Source: Malaciobacter mytili LMG 24559 (GTDB lineage: Bacteria > Campylobacterota > Campylobacteria > Campylobacterales > Arcobacteraceae). From it: 64,000 nucleotides of DNA. The notes beneath the pieces are model-generated. The model worked only from the letters and a program-made list of their open reading frames with translations. It was not told the DNA's origin and did not search any database. A program made the translations under genes and the position numbers. Shown here in pieces: positions 48,909-57,728 of this stretch. How positions within the stretch are numbered: position 1 is the first letter of the stretch; the number at the start of each line of letters is the position of its first letter. The DNA is taken from NCBI RefSeq assembly GCF_003346775.1, contig NZ_CP031219.1, forward strand, positions 868,001 through 932,000. The letters run 5' to 3'.

Positions 48909-51288
48909 TTAATTCTAAACTTTTTTTACCATCTTTTCTAGCAAGTGCTATACAACAAGCAGATTTCTCTAAAATATTATTTTTATTTCCCCATGTTATT
49001 GCATATGTATTTTCAAATTTGATTTCTTCTTCATAACTTAATACTACGATTTTTTCAATATTCATAATTAACTCTTTATAGTTAAAATCTGAAGGTAAAA
49101 CTATTCCAAGTTTTGGACCAGATAATCTATATAAGTCTGTTATTTGTTCTATCTTACTTATATACTCTTTAAAAATCTCATTTGTTTTTGCATAACCAAA
49201 TTTAGTATTTAGTTCTTCTATTGAATGAAGATAAAACTCTATAAAGATAAACTCATTTGGAAGTTCTTTAAAATCTTTTTGAAGTCTATTTACATTTCTT
49301 AATCCTGTAACTTTATCAAAAAACATAGGAATTGTTTTTTGATAAGTAATTATTATGTTTGAGACATTTTTTTCTATATACTCTTTAGTATTTAAATAGA
49401 TATTTTGAAATACATCTTTATAAACTGTTGAGTAGGCAATTTTTAAAGTAAATTGTTTAAATAATGGAATTTGTATTATCTCATACCCTAAGTCTAAAAC
49501 TTCACATTTGTTTTTACATAAACCATCAACTGCACAAAATACTAAGCCATAAAAAATATCTTTTGAGATAAATTCTTCAATATAACTATTGATTTTTTCA
49601 TCATCTAAGTTTTGTTCATTTAAAATCTTAGTTAGTAAATCAGAAAGCTTTTGATTCATATAAAACTTTTTATTTATTTTATTTTGTGTTATATGCTTTA
49701 TTACACTTTTTTCACCTAAAGTATAAAATTTATCATTTTTAACACCATTTACTTCTATTCCCAATTCTTCTATTAAGTTTTTACCATAATTTACAAGAAT
49801 TTTTCTATTTATAGAAGAATACTCATTATTTAGAAGATTATATCCATTGATATTAATATAAATAGCATAATAGTTTTTAGAAAGCTCTATTGATTTAAAA
49901 TCATTAAAATTTGAATAATATAAACTTAAAGATAAAAATACCTTTGTATATATAGAAATAAGATGTGAAGCAACGCTATTTTCATTTATGTAATCAACTA
50001 AAATTTTAGAAAGTTCTTCATCTAAAACAAAATTATTGTGTCTTATTAATTTATTGATTATCACATCACAAATATTTAGTTTATAAAACTCTAAATAGTC
50101 ATTGTGAAACTTCTCCATACTAAGGAATTTTCTTAGAATCTCAATTAAAGTATCATTTTTAATATCACTATACAAAGTAATTGCATAGATGATTTGAATA
50201 GTAGAATTATCAAATTGTTTATTACTAAAAAAATCATTAATAATAATATCAACGCTATCTTCACAATTTCCACTATAAATAAAAATATAATTATTAATTA
50301 GATGTTTTTTTAACTCAAAAATAGTTTTAATTTTTGGTATATTTGTATGAACTATTACTTCTTCATATAAATCTAAAATATTTTTAAATAATGCCAAATC
50401 TTTATATTCATTATATTCATACTCACTTTCTAATTTATAAATCATATTTGATAAAAGAGTAGAAATAGTATTTAAAAATAGTTTATATTCTTTTAATTCA
50501 TTTGAATTTCCAAAAGAAGTATTCTTTGAAAGTTGATACCCTGCAATTGATTTTTCAAAGTTAAAATAAAACTCATCAATTACATCAAAAAGTTTTCTAT
50601 TTGTAATATCAATATAAGGAATATGGGCATAATAAAATAGTAATTTCCCTAAGATATTATTTAAAATATTTACTTTTTCTTCATTTAGTGAAATTTTAAA
50701 TTTTAAGATATTTATAGTTTCAGTTAAAATCTCAATAATAGGATTTATTGTTTTTTTTCTTTGTACATCACTTGAGTTTATTTTACATAAAACATTAATA
50801 ATTTCTATTAGTAAAGTATAGTGAGCAAAAAGTAGTTCAAATTCTTCTTTTATATTTTGGTTTTTTTCTAATTTTTCTTCATATTCTCTAAAAAGTGAAG
50901 AAAGATTATCTAAATTGTAAGATATATAATTTTCAAAAATATTAAAATTTTTTCCAAAAGATAGTAAATTAATTATAGTTACAATTTCTTTAAAAACTAT
51001 AGTTTTCTTATCAAAAAAGATATTATCGATTTTTATTATTATATTTTTTATTAAAAAACTTCTAAAATTGATGTTATGTAGAAGTTGATTTTTTATATCA
51101 TCAGGAAGAGTTTGATTTTTTATAAATAGTTCTCCAATGTAGTTAATCAATGATTTATAATCATCCTCTACATCAAATAAAAACGAGTTGTTTTTTGATG
51201 AAATTTTATATTTTGTGATAATATTAGTTACTGCTATATCTTCTTCTTCTAAATCCAAATAAGCTGTAGCATTATAGTCATCTAGCAT
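48904..51288 (-). CDS. Large protein with degenerate C-terminal GGDEF domain
   Basis: Protein of 794 residues with no signal peptide or membrane helix. Residues 1 to about 640 are mostly predicted alpha-helical with no domain I recognise. The last 140 residues follow the GGDEF fold order (FFDKVTGLRNVNRLQKDF; FIFIEFYLHSIEELNTKFGYAKTNEIFKEY; YRLSGPKLGIVLP), but the signature GGDEF reads SGPKL, so cyclase activity is not expected. GYAKTNEIF matches the GHxxGD region only loosely. The start at ATG 51288 is chosen because GGGAGAAGAG lies just upstream; a TTG at 51303 is possible. A scaffold or c-di-GMP/GTP-binding sensor is conceivable. Confidence 0.7.
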   Translation of the reverse strand: MLDDYNATAYLDLEEEDIAVTNIITKYKISSKNNSFLFDVEDDYKSLINYIGELFIKNQTLPDDIKNQLLHNINFRSFLIKNIIIKIDNIFFDKKTIVFKEIVTIINLLSFGKNFNIFENYISYNLDNLSSLFREYEEKLEKNQNIKEEFELLFAHYTLLIEIINVLCKINSSDVQRKKTINPIIEILTETINILKFKISLNEEKVNILNNILGKLLFYYAHIPYIDITNRKLFDVIDEFYFNFEKSIAGYQLSKNTSFGNSNELKEYKLFLNTISTLLSNMIYKLESEYEYNEYKDLALFKNILDLYEEVIVHTNIPKIKTIFELKKHLINNYIFIYSGNCEDSVDIIINDFFSNKQFDNSTIQIIYAITLYSDIKNDTLIEILRKFLSMEKFHNDYLEFYKLNICDVIINKLIRHNNFVLDEELSKILVDYINENSVASHLISIYTKVFLSLSLYYSNFNDFKSIELSKNYYAIYININGYNLLNNEYSSINRKILVNYGKNLIEELGIEVNGVKNDKFYTLGEKSVIKHITQNKINKKFYMNQKLSDLLTKILNEQNLDDEKINSYIEEFISKDIFYGLVFCAVDGLCKNKCEVLDLGYEIIQIPLFKQFTLKIAYSTVYKDVFQNIYLNTKEYIEKNVSNIIITYQKTIPMFFDKVTGLRNVNRLQKDFKELPNEFIFIEFYLHSIEELNTKFGYAKTNEIFKEYISKIEQITDLYRLSGPKLGIVLPSDFNYKELIMNIEKIVVLSYEEEIKFENTYAITWGNKNNILEKSACCIALARKDGKKSLELK

Positions 51289-51423
51289 CAACTCTTCTCC
51301 CAATTAAATTAAAACATTATATGATTTTTTTACTTACTAATCTTTAAAAACAAAAATTAACCAATATTAAATCTTTTTATCTAAAAATTATTATAATTAA
51401 ATATTATTTAATAATTTATTATA

Positions 51424-52041
51424 TTATAAGCCTTGAAGTAAAATATTCCATAAGTAATCAATTTCTTCATCTGTAAAATTAATTAGTGAGTTTTCTTCAA
51501 ACATCTCTTTTACTTTATCTATAGAAAAAATCTTTGAAAAAGTGCATTGTGGATGAGCAGGTAAAAAGCTTCTAACTAAAGAGATTTTATCTTCAATTTC
51601 AATATCACATAAAAAACAAGTATAATCAGTATGTAGTCTTCCTTCATATTCAAGAAGTTTTAAATAAGCTTGAAGTATTGCTCTTTTTTCATTTTGTTTT
51701 ATCATCATATGAACTAATTCATTTAATAAATTAAAATAAAATTCATCTATTTCTTCAATATCTCTAAAGTGTGAATTAAAAAGCTTTATAAATCTTTGCC
51801 AAGCATACATTTTTTGTGAATTTAATATCCACTGATAATTTAATTGCATAACATCCCTAAGCCTTGAAATATCACTTTTTAAGCTACCTTCTAGTTCAAA
51901 GTCTATTTTATAGCCTATATTTATAGTTGAATGTCTTGCTCCATAGAATCTATATGTAGTATAAATTCTATTTTCTGTTAGTATTATTACTATTAAATCA
52001 TCATCTTTAACGGGTTTTATATCTAAGATATAGCCTTGCAT
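51424..52041 (-). CDS. recO: Recombination protein RecO (short Campylobacterota form)
   Basis: Putative mediator of RecA loading in the RecFOR pathway. It begins MQGYILDIKPVKDDDLIVIILTEN, an OB-fold start typical of RecO (GxVLxxxxxxDxDLIVxLLT). A helical domain follows, with CFLCDIEIED near 142-151 as the remnant of the zinc site and PAHPQC near 163-168. At 205 residues it is shorter than E. coli RecO (242), as in Campylobacter and Helicobacter homologues. It stands alone between AT-rich gaps of about 135 bases on either side, in which no other gene is visible. Confidence 0.82.
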   Translation of the reverse strand: MQGYILDIKPVKDDDLIVIILTENRIYTTYRFYGARHSTINIGYKIDFELEGSLKSDISRLRDVMQLNYQWILNSQKMYAWQRFIKLFNSHFRDIEEIDEFYFNLLNELVHMMIKQNEKRAILQAYLKLLEYEGRLHTDYTCFLCDIEIEDKISLVRSFLPAHPQCTFSKIFSIDKVKEMFEENSLINFTDEEIDYLWNILLQGL

Positions 52042-52139
52042 CTATTAAAATACCTATATGTTTGTTTATTTGTAATACAATTTTTCTAAAAAATTATAAC
52101 AAATCTAAAATAGATATATGCTTCATACGAATTTTATGG

Positions 52140-52145
52140 TATGAT
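52140..52145 (+). promoter_or_regulatory. Candidate -10 for ppnP
   Basis: TATGAT lies 28 bases before the ppnP ATG, in the 132-base gap between divergent recO and ppnP. It overlaps an upstream in-frame ATG at 52141, which argues that the latter is not the translation start. Confidence 0.4.
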
Positions 52146-52173
52146 ATTTGATAAATATAGGAAAGGAAATTTA

Positions 52174-52485
52174 ATGGCAGAATTTAAAAATGTTACTGTT
52201 TCAAAAGCAGCTAATATCTTTTTTGAAGGAAGAATTACAAGTAGATCTATTATATTTGAAGATGGTAGTAGAAAAACACTTGGTATTATGCTTCCAGGAG
52301 AGTATGAACTAAATACTGTTCATAAAGAAGTTATGGATATTCAAACAGGTGTTTTAGAAGTAATGTTACCTGCGGAGGATTGGATGGAAGTTAAAGGACC
52401 TGCTTCTTTTGAAATCCCATCAAACTCAAAATTTAAATTAAGAGTAAAAAGTTTAGTTGACTATTGCTGCTCTTTTATTAAATAA
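52174..52485 (+). CDS. ppnP: Pyrimidine/purine nucleoside phosphorylase (DUF1255 cupin)
   Basis: Single-domain cupin of 103 residues, the size of E. coli PpnP (YaiE), which phosphorolyses several nucleosides. Matching blocks are VSKAANIFFEGRITSRSIIFEDG, KTLGIMLPGEYELNT near 35-49, IQTGVLEVMLPAEDWM and the C-terminal FEIPSNSKFKLRV...DYCCSF. The start is ATG 52174 after AGGAAAGGAAA; the frame stays open upstream to 52141, but that region looks like the promoter. It is monocistronic. Confidence 0.9.
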   Translation: MAEFKNVTVSKAANIFFEGRITSRSIIFEDGSRKTLGIMLPGEYELNTVHKEVMDIQTGVLEVMLPAEDWMEVKGPASFEIPSNSKFKLRVKSLVDYCCSFIK

Positions 52486-52496
52486 GCTGTTATTAA

Positions 52497-52517
52497 CAAT
52501 GCGATTAAATCGCATTG
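52497..52517. terminator. Hairpin between ppnP and the NosL gene
   Basis: CAATGCGAT (52497-52505) and ATCGCATTG (52509-52517) form a nine-bp stem, extendable by one A-T pair, with a three-base loop. It sits between convergent genes. There is no clear T-run on either side, so it may be a weak or Rho-assisted terminator. Confidence 0.5.
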
Positions 52518-52526
52518 TCATATGGC

Positions 52527-53621
52527 TTAGTAAAATAAGCTTTCTTTTACCTCTTCAAATTTTAAAACTTTTTTCCCATAATGTGACTCTTTAAAGCTTT
52601 TTGCAGATTTTTCATCTTTAAAAGGAATTAACTCTTCTCCCATTGGGCCATACACATTTGAACCAATAACATAATAGGCTTTTTTCCCATCTATTTCTTC
52701 TAAAGTATAATAGTCTGTTACTTTTATCTCTTGTATTTGTTCTTTTTTGTGATTATGTGCATATTTAGAAGGATTAAAGTAGAACTTAAACATATCTTTT
52801 GTTCCATCAAAATAATGAGTATGTTCATTTACACTCATTTTTGCAGCCCATTTTGGAAACTTAGCTACAAACATACCACAAACTGGACATTTCACATCTG
52901 TTGGAATTTGCATTTTTTTATTATCATCTGTTGCATAAGCTGGGTTAAAAGTATAAATTGCAACTGCTTGTAGCATATCAGGTTTTAGGTTTTTGCAAAC
53001 TTTATTATCAATTAAATATTGTTTAGCTTCTCCCACTGAATTAAAAGAAGGAAGTTCTTTTTTATTGCACATTGTTTCAAAAATTTTTTTACCTTTTTTT
53101 GCAACTTTTTCTCTTTTTTTATCTACCATCATCTCATCTTTTGGTAAAGCTTTTGTTGCAATTTCTAAAGCTTCATTAAATGTTTTTAGTTCACCACCAT
53201 TTTTAGAGATAAATTCAAGTGCTGCTTCTTTTTGTAAAAAAGCATATTTACTTACCATACTCATAGTTCCTTTTATTGAACTTCCAACTACATAATAAGC
53301 TTTTGTTGCATCTATTAATTTTAAAGATTTTGTATCTACAACCTCTACTTTTTTTATCTTATTGCCAAAATTTTCATTTATTTTTGCAAAACAATGAAGT
53401 GAACAATATTGTTCTTTATGTCCATTTTTAAACTCCACTGCATGAGAAGTTTTATAAAATTTTGTAAGATTCATTCCACATACATTACAAAACTCTTTAC
53501 TACTATCTATTTTTACTAAAGTTGCATCTTTTTTATTAACAGTTTGAAACATTTGATTATTTTGTGATGCAAAAACACTAAATGTTAAAAATAGCATTAT
53601 TATTGAGATTTTTTTAAGCAT
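52527..53621 (-). CDS. nosL: Exported protein with two NosL-type copper-binding domains
   Basis: Periplasmic protein of 364 residues. A signal peptide spans about 1-18 (ISIIMLFLTFSVFA). Domain 1 (about 40-150) has CNVCGM at 45-50 and CSLHC at 73-77; domain 2 (about 240-355) has CPVCGM at 245-250 and the NosL ending YYVIGSNVYGPMGEELIPF. NosL delivers copper to nitrous oxide reductase; each CxxCGM is a Cu(I) site. The linker at 175-227 (GKKIFETMC...MLQAVAIYTF) resembles the fold pattern of a cytochrome c without a CxxCH haem site. No nosZ or other nos gene is in the window. Tandem NosL proteins may act in general copper handling. Confidence 0.82.
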   Translation of the reverse strand: MLKKISIIMLFLTFSVFASQNNQMFQTVNKKDATLVKIDSSKEFCNVCGMNLTKFYKTSHAVEFKNGHKEQYCSLHCFAKINENFGNKIKKVEVVDTKSLKLIDATKAYYVVGSSIKGTMSMVSKYAFLQKEAALEFISKNGGELKTFNEALEIATKALPKDEMMVDKKREKVAKKGKKIFETMCNKKELPSFNSVGEAKQYLIDNKVCKNLKPDMLQAVAIYTFNPAYATDDNKKMQIPTDVKCPVCGMFVAKFPKWAAKMSVNEHTHYFDGTKDMFKFYFNPSKYAHNHKKEQIQEIKVTDYYTLEEIDGKKAYYVIGSNVYGPMGEELIPFKDEKSAKSFKESHYGKKVLKFEEVKESLFY

Positions 53622-53696
53622 TTAACTCTCCTACTTTTTTCTATGATTTTAGTAAAAAAGAGTTAATTATTTGTTAAAAAATAATATATTAAAAAT

Positions 53697-54629
53697 TTAT
53701 TTTTTTAAAATATCTTTAGGTCTTATTTTGAACTCTTTATAAAAGGCATTTGTGAAATTATTTGCAAATTTATAACCTATTTGTAAAGCTACTTCATTAA
53801 TATTATATTCTCCACTTTGAAGCATATTTTTTGCAAGTTTCATTTTGTGAGTTAGTAATAACTGATAAGGAGTAGTTTTATATAACTGTTTAAATCCTTT
53901 TTTTAGTTTTACTTCACTTAAATGAACCCTTTTAGCAAGAGTAACTATTGAAGGTGGATTTTGTAAATTCTCTAATAAAATTTCTTTTGCTTTTAAAATA
54001 GCATTTTTATCATATTCATCAAGAGTTATTTCTTCTTTATTTTTTTGAAGCTTGGAAATTTCTAAAGATAATAACTCAAAAACTTTCCCTTGTATATACA
54101 TATTTCTTAATTCCCCAATTAATTTGCAATTTAATATATCATTTAATAAAAATTGAGATTCTAAACTAGTTAAACTAAAATCTAATAATTGCAAATTTTC
54201 TTTATTATAAAAAAATTTTTCAACTAGAGATTTTTGGAAATTTCTTTTTAGAAAATTTTCATTTAAAATTAATCTAATTTGGCTTATTTGTTTATCTTTA
54301 AACTCTCTAAAACCTTCTGTATTTTTAAATAAAGATATTGTTGTAAATCCTTCTTTGAAGGGTAAAGTTTTTTTATCATAATTATTTGTGTAAGTTGAAT
54401 TACCTTTAGTACATATTGTTATAACAAATTTTCTTTCATTTTGTTTTTTTGCTTCTAAAAATATAGGATTTTTAATATTATAATCTGTTTTTAAAAATAA
54501 AAGACCCTCTTGCAAATATATTTTCTCCATATAATCTACTCCTATTTCAGAAGGAAAACTATTTTTTATAATATTATTTTCACAATTAAAATTGGAATTT
54601 ATTAAATCTTTTAAATACAATCTTGACAT
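53697..54629 (-). CDS. AraC-family regulator, PchR/YbtA-like
   Basis: Regulator of 310 residues. The N-terminal 200 residues form a ligand-type domain without a known motif. The C-terminal pair of helix-turn-helices (about 210-305) is clear: IVTLAKRVHLSEVKLKKGFKQ, then INEVALQIGYKFANNFTNAFYKEF and RPKDIL. It is divergent from a siderophore-type TonB receptor gene, the usual layout for PchR/YbtA/AlcR regulators that respond to the imported siderophore. The 111-base intergenic region holds a palindrome over the receptor promoter. Confidence 0.85.
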   Translation of the reverse strand: MSRLYLKDLINSNFNCENNIIKNSFPSEIGVDYMEKIYLQEGLLFLKTDYNIKNPIFLEAKKQNERKFVITICTKGNSTYTNNYDKKTLPFKEGFTTISLFKNTEGFREFKDKQISQIRLILNENFLKRNFQKSLVEKFFYNKENLQLLDFSLTSLESQFLLNDILNCKLIGELRNMYIQGKVFELLSLEISKLQKNKEEITLDEYDKNAILKAKEILLENLQNPPSIVTLAKRVHLSEVKLKKGFKQLYKTTPYQLLLTHKMKLAKNMLQSGEYNINEVALQIGYKFANNFTNAFYKEFKIRPKDILKK

Positions 54630-54668
54630 TTTAACCTTCTATAATAGAAATAAAACCTTTTATAATAT

Positions 54669-54706
54669 TATTGATATTGACTATCAATATTTAAGAATTA
54701 TATACT
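54669..54706 (+). promoter_or_regulatory. TonB-receptor promoter with overlapping Fur-like palindrome
   Basis: TTGACT at 54677-54682 and TATACT at 54701-54706 (18-base spacer) form a plausible sigma70 promoter 35 bases before the receptor gene. The inverted repeat TATTGATA (54669-54676) and TATCAATA (54682-54689) centres on the -35. Its length, AT-richness and GATA/TATC arms resemble a Fur box. A PchR-like site is the alternative. Confidence 0.55.
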
Positions 54707-54740
54707 ATAAATATTAAATTTTTATAAAAGGTAAAAATAA

Positions 54741-56726
54741 ATGAAAAAAACAAAAGTATTATTATCTTTTTCTTTATTGCTTATAACTGAACTATTAGCA
54801 AAGAATATTACTGCATTAGATGATATTACCGTAACTGCACAAAAGAAAGAAGAAAGAGTTATTGATGTACCTATTAGTTTAAGTGTATTTGATGAAATAT
54901 CAATTGAAGATAAATCTATCTCATCTTTAGAAGATATTGGAAAATATACTCCAAATTTGATACTTTATAATACAGGACAAGAGGGATTAATCGTTCCTTC
55001 AATTAGAGGAATAAGTGGAAATGTTTTATCTTATTCAACACCTGTAGGGCTTTATGTTGATGGGATTCCAACTACTAGTGCTTTTGGTTTTGATGACGCA
55101 TTAGGTGATATTGAAAGAATAGAGGTTTTAAGAGGGCCACAAGGAACACTTTATGGTAAAAATTCTGAAGCTGGAGTTATAAATATCATTACAAAACAGC
55201 CAAATAATGAAATAAGTGGAAAAATCTTTTCAACAATAGGAAATAATAAAAGAAAAGATGTTGGATTTAATATATCAGGGCCAATAGTAAAAGATAAATT
55301 TTATGTAGGTGTTACTTATAAACATCAACAAAAAGATGGTTTTATAAAAAATAGTCTTACAAATGAGTATATAAATGATAAAAAAAGTGATTATGGAAAA
55401 CTTATTTTACGAACTACTCCAACTGATAATTTAGATTTATCCTTAATAATCTCAAAAAATAAAGAAGATAATGGTGCTCATAATTGGGTAAGTTCTAAAG
55501 ATAACAAAAAGGAAGTAAGTTCAAATCTAAAAGGTTATTCAACTCCTATAGATACCACTTATGCTTTGAATATTAATTATAATTTAGATGAATATTCTAA
55601 AATAAAATCAATAACTACAAAAAAAGAGTATAAAGATAAAGCTATTGTAGATGCAGATATGACTCCTTTGACTTTAAGGCATATATATAAAAATAATGAA
55701 TTAAATACAATTTCTCAAGAATTAAGATATGAAACTTTATTTGATAAAGTAGAACTAATTTCAGGAATATATTTAGATAAAAAAAATGATGATTTACATA
55801 CAAGAATAGTAACTCCTTTTAATCCAACAGGCTTTGCCAATCCACAAGAAATGAATTCAAAAAGTGTTGGAATTTTTACAAATATTATTTATCCATTAAA
55901 TGAAGATTGGATTTTAAAAGCAGGAGTTCGGTATGACAAAGAAAAAAAACAATTAGAAGTTAAAAATACAAATATTGATTTAGAAAGTAGTTATAGCAAT
56001 ATTTCTCCAAAAATAGGAATTCAATACAATATAAATCAAAATCAAATGAGTTATTTTACAATAGCAAAAGGTTATAGAAGTGGTGGATTTAATCCCTATG
56101 CTCCAGTAAATAAACAAGCTTATGGTGAAGAAAAGTTAATCTCTTATGAGCTGGGATATAAAGGTATATTTTTTGATAATCGTCTAAAATTTAATACAAA
56201 TATTTATTATATGGATATAAAAGATATGCAAGTTGAAGAGGCACCAGTTGCTGGTACTATTTATATGGTAAATGCAGCAACGGCAACTTCAAAAGGTTTT
56301 GAAATGGAAGTTGAAGGAATGATAACTAATGAATTAACTTTATTTGCAAGTGTTGGAATAAATAAAACAACATTTGATAATTTTAGTGATTTAGCAGGTA
56401 ATTATAGTGGAAATTATAATCTTCTTGCTCCCAAATATAATTTTAATATAGGAACTCAGTATAGAGCAAATAATGGCTTATATGCAAGAGTTGATTTTAA
56501 TGGTTATGGAAAAACATATTTTGATAAAGCAAACACAAACTATCAAAAAGCGTATAGCTTAGTAAATATGAAAATGGGTTATGAAACAAATAATTTTGAT
56601 ATATATTTTTATGTAAATAATCTATTGGATAAAAATTATGATGCTATTGGTGCATATTTTAATGGAACAACAACTATTTTAAGAGAAGAACAAGAGTTTG
56701 GTATTAAATTAGCTTATAGATTTTAA
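54741..56726 (+). CDS. TonB-dependent siderophore receptor, FyuA/FptA-like
   Basis: Outer-membrane ligand-gated barrel of 661 residues. A signal peptide covers about 1-20 and is followed by the TonB box region LDDITVTAQ at 26-34. The plug domain contains IPSIRGI-like VPSIRGISGN, GLYVDGIPTT, and IEVLRGPQGTLYGKNSEAGVINIITKQP near 128-156. The barrel includes IAKGYRSGGFNPYAP near 440-454 and YVNNLLDKNYDA, and ends in AYRF, with the terminal Phe required for outer-membrane insertion. The layout by eye is closest to FyuA, the yersiniabactin receptor. It has its own promoter and is followed by a methyltransferase and a permease gene. Confidence 0.88.
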   Translation: MKKTKVLLSFSLLLITELLAKNITALDDITVTAQKKEERVIDVPISLSVFDEISIEDKSISSLEDIGKYTPNLILYNTGQEGLIVPSIRGISGNVLSYSTPVGLYVDGIPTTSAFGFDDALGDIERIEVLRGPQGTLYGKNSEAGVINIITKQPNNEISGKIFSTIGNNKRKDVGFNISGPIVKDKFYVGVTYKHQQKDGFIKNSLTNEYINDKKSDYGKLILRTTPTDNLDLSLIISKNKEDNGAHNWVSSKDNKKEVSSNLKGYSTPIDTTYALNINYNLDEYSKIKSITTKKEYKDKAIVDADMTPLTLRHIYKNNELNTISQELRYETLFDKVELISGIYLDKKNDDLHTRIVTPFNPTGFANPQEMNSKSVGIFTNIIYPLNEDWILKAGVRYDKEKKQLEVKNTNIDLESSYSNISPKIGIQYNINQNQMSYFTIAKGYRSGGFNPYAPVNKQAYGEEKLISYELGYKGIFFDNRLKFNTNIYYMDIKDMQVEEAPVAGTIYMVNAATATSKGFEMEVEGMITNELTLFASVGINKTTFDNFSDLAGNYSGNYNLLAPKYNFNIGTQYRANNGLYARVDFNGYGKTYFDKANTNYQKAYSLVNMKMGYETNNFDIYFYVNNLLDKNYDAIGAYFNGTTTILREEQEFGIKLAYRF

Positions 56727-56735
56727 GGAGTTTAA

Positions 56736-57725
56736 ATGAAAAATATAAATAAATATTTAAATATGTTATTAATTCAACAAAAAACAGAAATTTTAGAAAT
56801 AGCTTTAAATTTAAAAATTTTTAAATTAATACAAGAAGGTGTAAATAGAGTTTTTGATATTTCTTTAAAAATAAAAATAGATGATTCTAAAACTAAAATA
56901 TTATTGGATAGTTTAGTTTTTATGGAATTACTTGAAGTAAAACAAGATAAATATTATGTTACACAATTTGCTAAAGAATTTTTTATTTGTGGAACTTCTT
57001 CATATTGTGGTGATGTTTTTTTACATAGAAAACAAATGATAGAAAATGGAAAAAAGATGATTAAATCACTATTAGAAGAAGATATAAAATTAAAAGATAA
57101 TAAAACTGCAAAACTTTGGGCTGATGCTTCAAAAAAATTTTTAAAGCAAGAACAAAGAAATCTAATTGCTCCAATTGCACTTGATATTATAAAAAATTTA
57201 AAAGAGTTTAATTTTATAAATAAAATGCTTGACTTAGGTTGTGCTTCTGGAATTGTTGGTTTAGAAATTACAAAAAATCATCCAACTTTAAAAACTACTC
57301 TTTTTGATTATAAAGAAGTAACAGATATTGCAAAAGAGCATATTAAAGAGTATAAATTAGAAAAGCAAGTTACAGTTTTAAGTGGAGATATTGAAAAAGA
57401 TGAAATAGGAACAAACTATGATTTAATTTGGTGTAGTAATATTTTCTATTTTTTTAAAAATAAAAAAGAAGTGATTGAAAAAATTTACAATTCCTTAAGT
57501 CCTAATGGTATTTTAGTAAGTTGTCATGTGGAGATTGATACAAAAAATAATCTTGATGAAAATAGTTTTTTTTATTTTTTATCTTTAAATTTGCAAGGTA
57601 AAAACATATTAAAACCTATGGAATTATCAAAAATTTTTGAAGAAGTAGGATTTAGTACTATAAATTCATACACAACATATAAAACTCCTATGACACCAAG
57701 TCAAATTCATATTTGTAAGAAGTAA
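56736..57725 (+). CDS. O-methyltransferase-like SAM enzyme in the siderophore island
   Basis: SAM-dependent methyltransferase of 329 residues. The N-terminal 100 residues resemble the winged-helix dimerisation domain of plant/actinobacterial-type O-methyltransferases (small helices, then LLDSLVFMELLEVKQDKYYVT). The Rossmann domain starts near 160 with MLDLGCASGIVGLEI (motif I) and continues TLFDYKEVTDIA, LIWCSNIFYFF and LSPNGILVSCHVEID. AAGGAG precedes the ATG, nine bases after the receptor stop, and the permease gene follows after three bases. It may modify an imported siderophore or a metal-bound product, or sense SAM; the substrate is unknown. Confidence 0.8.
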   Translation: MKNINKYLNMLLIQQKTEILEIALNLKIFKLIQEGVNRVFDISLKIKIDDSKTKILLDSLVFMELLEVKQDKYYVTQFAKEFFICGTSSYCGDVFLHRKQMIENGKKMIKSLLEEDIKLKDNKTAKLWADASKKFLKQEQRNLIAPIALDIIKNLKEFNFINKMLDLGCASGIVGLEITKNHPTLKTTLFDYKEVTDIAKEHIKEYKLEKQVTVLSGDIEKDEIGTNYDLIWCSNIFYFFKNKKEVIEKIYNSLSPNGILVSCHVEIDTKNNLDENSFFYFLSLNLQGKNILKPMELSKIFEEVGFSTINSYTTYKTPMTPSQIHICKK

Positions 57726-57728
57726 ATT

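Noticed and set aside
51304-51423. AT-rich imperfect inverted repeats in the gap before the degenerate GGDEF gene
   Set aside because: Composition is almost pure A/T, so imperfect symmetry is expected by chance; no T-run terminator or clear operator can be defined.
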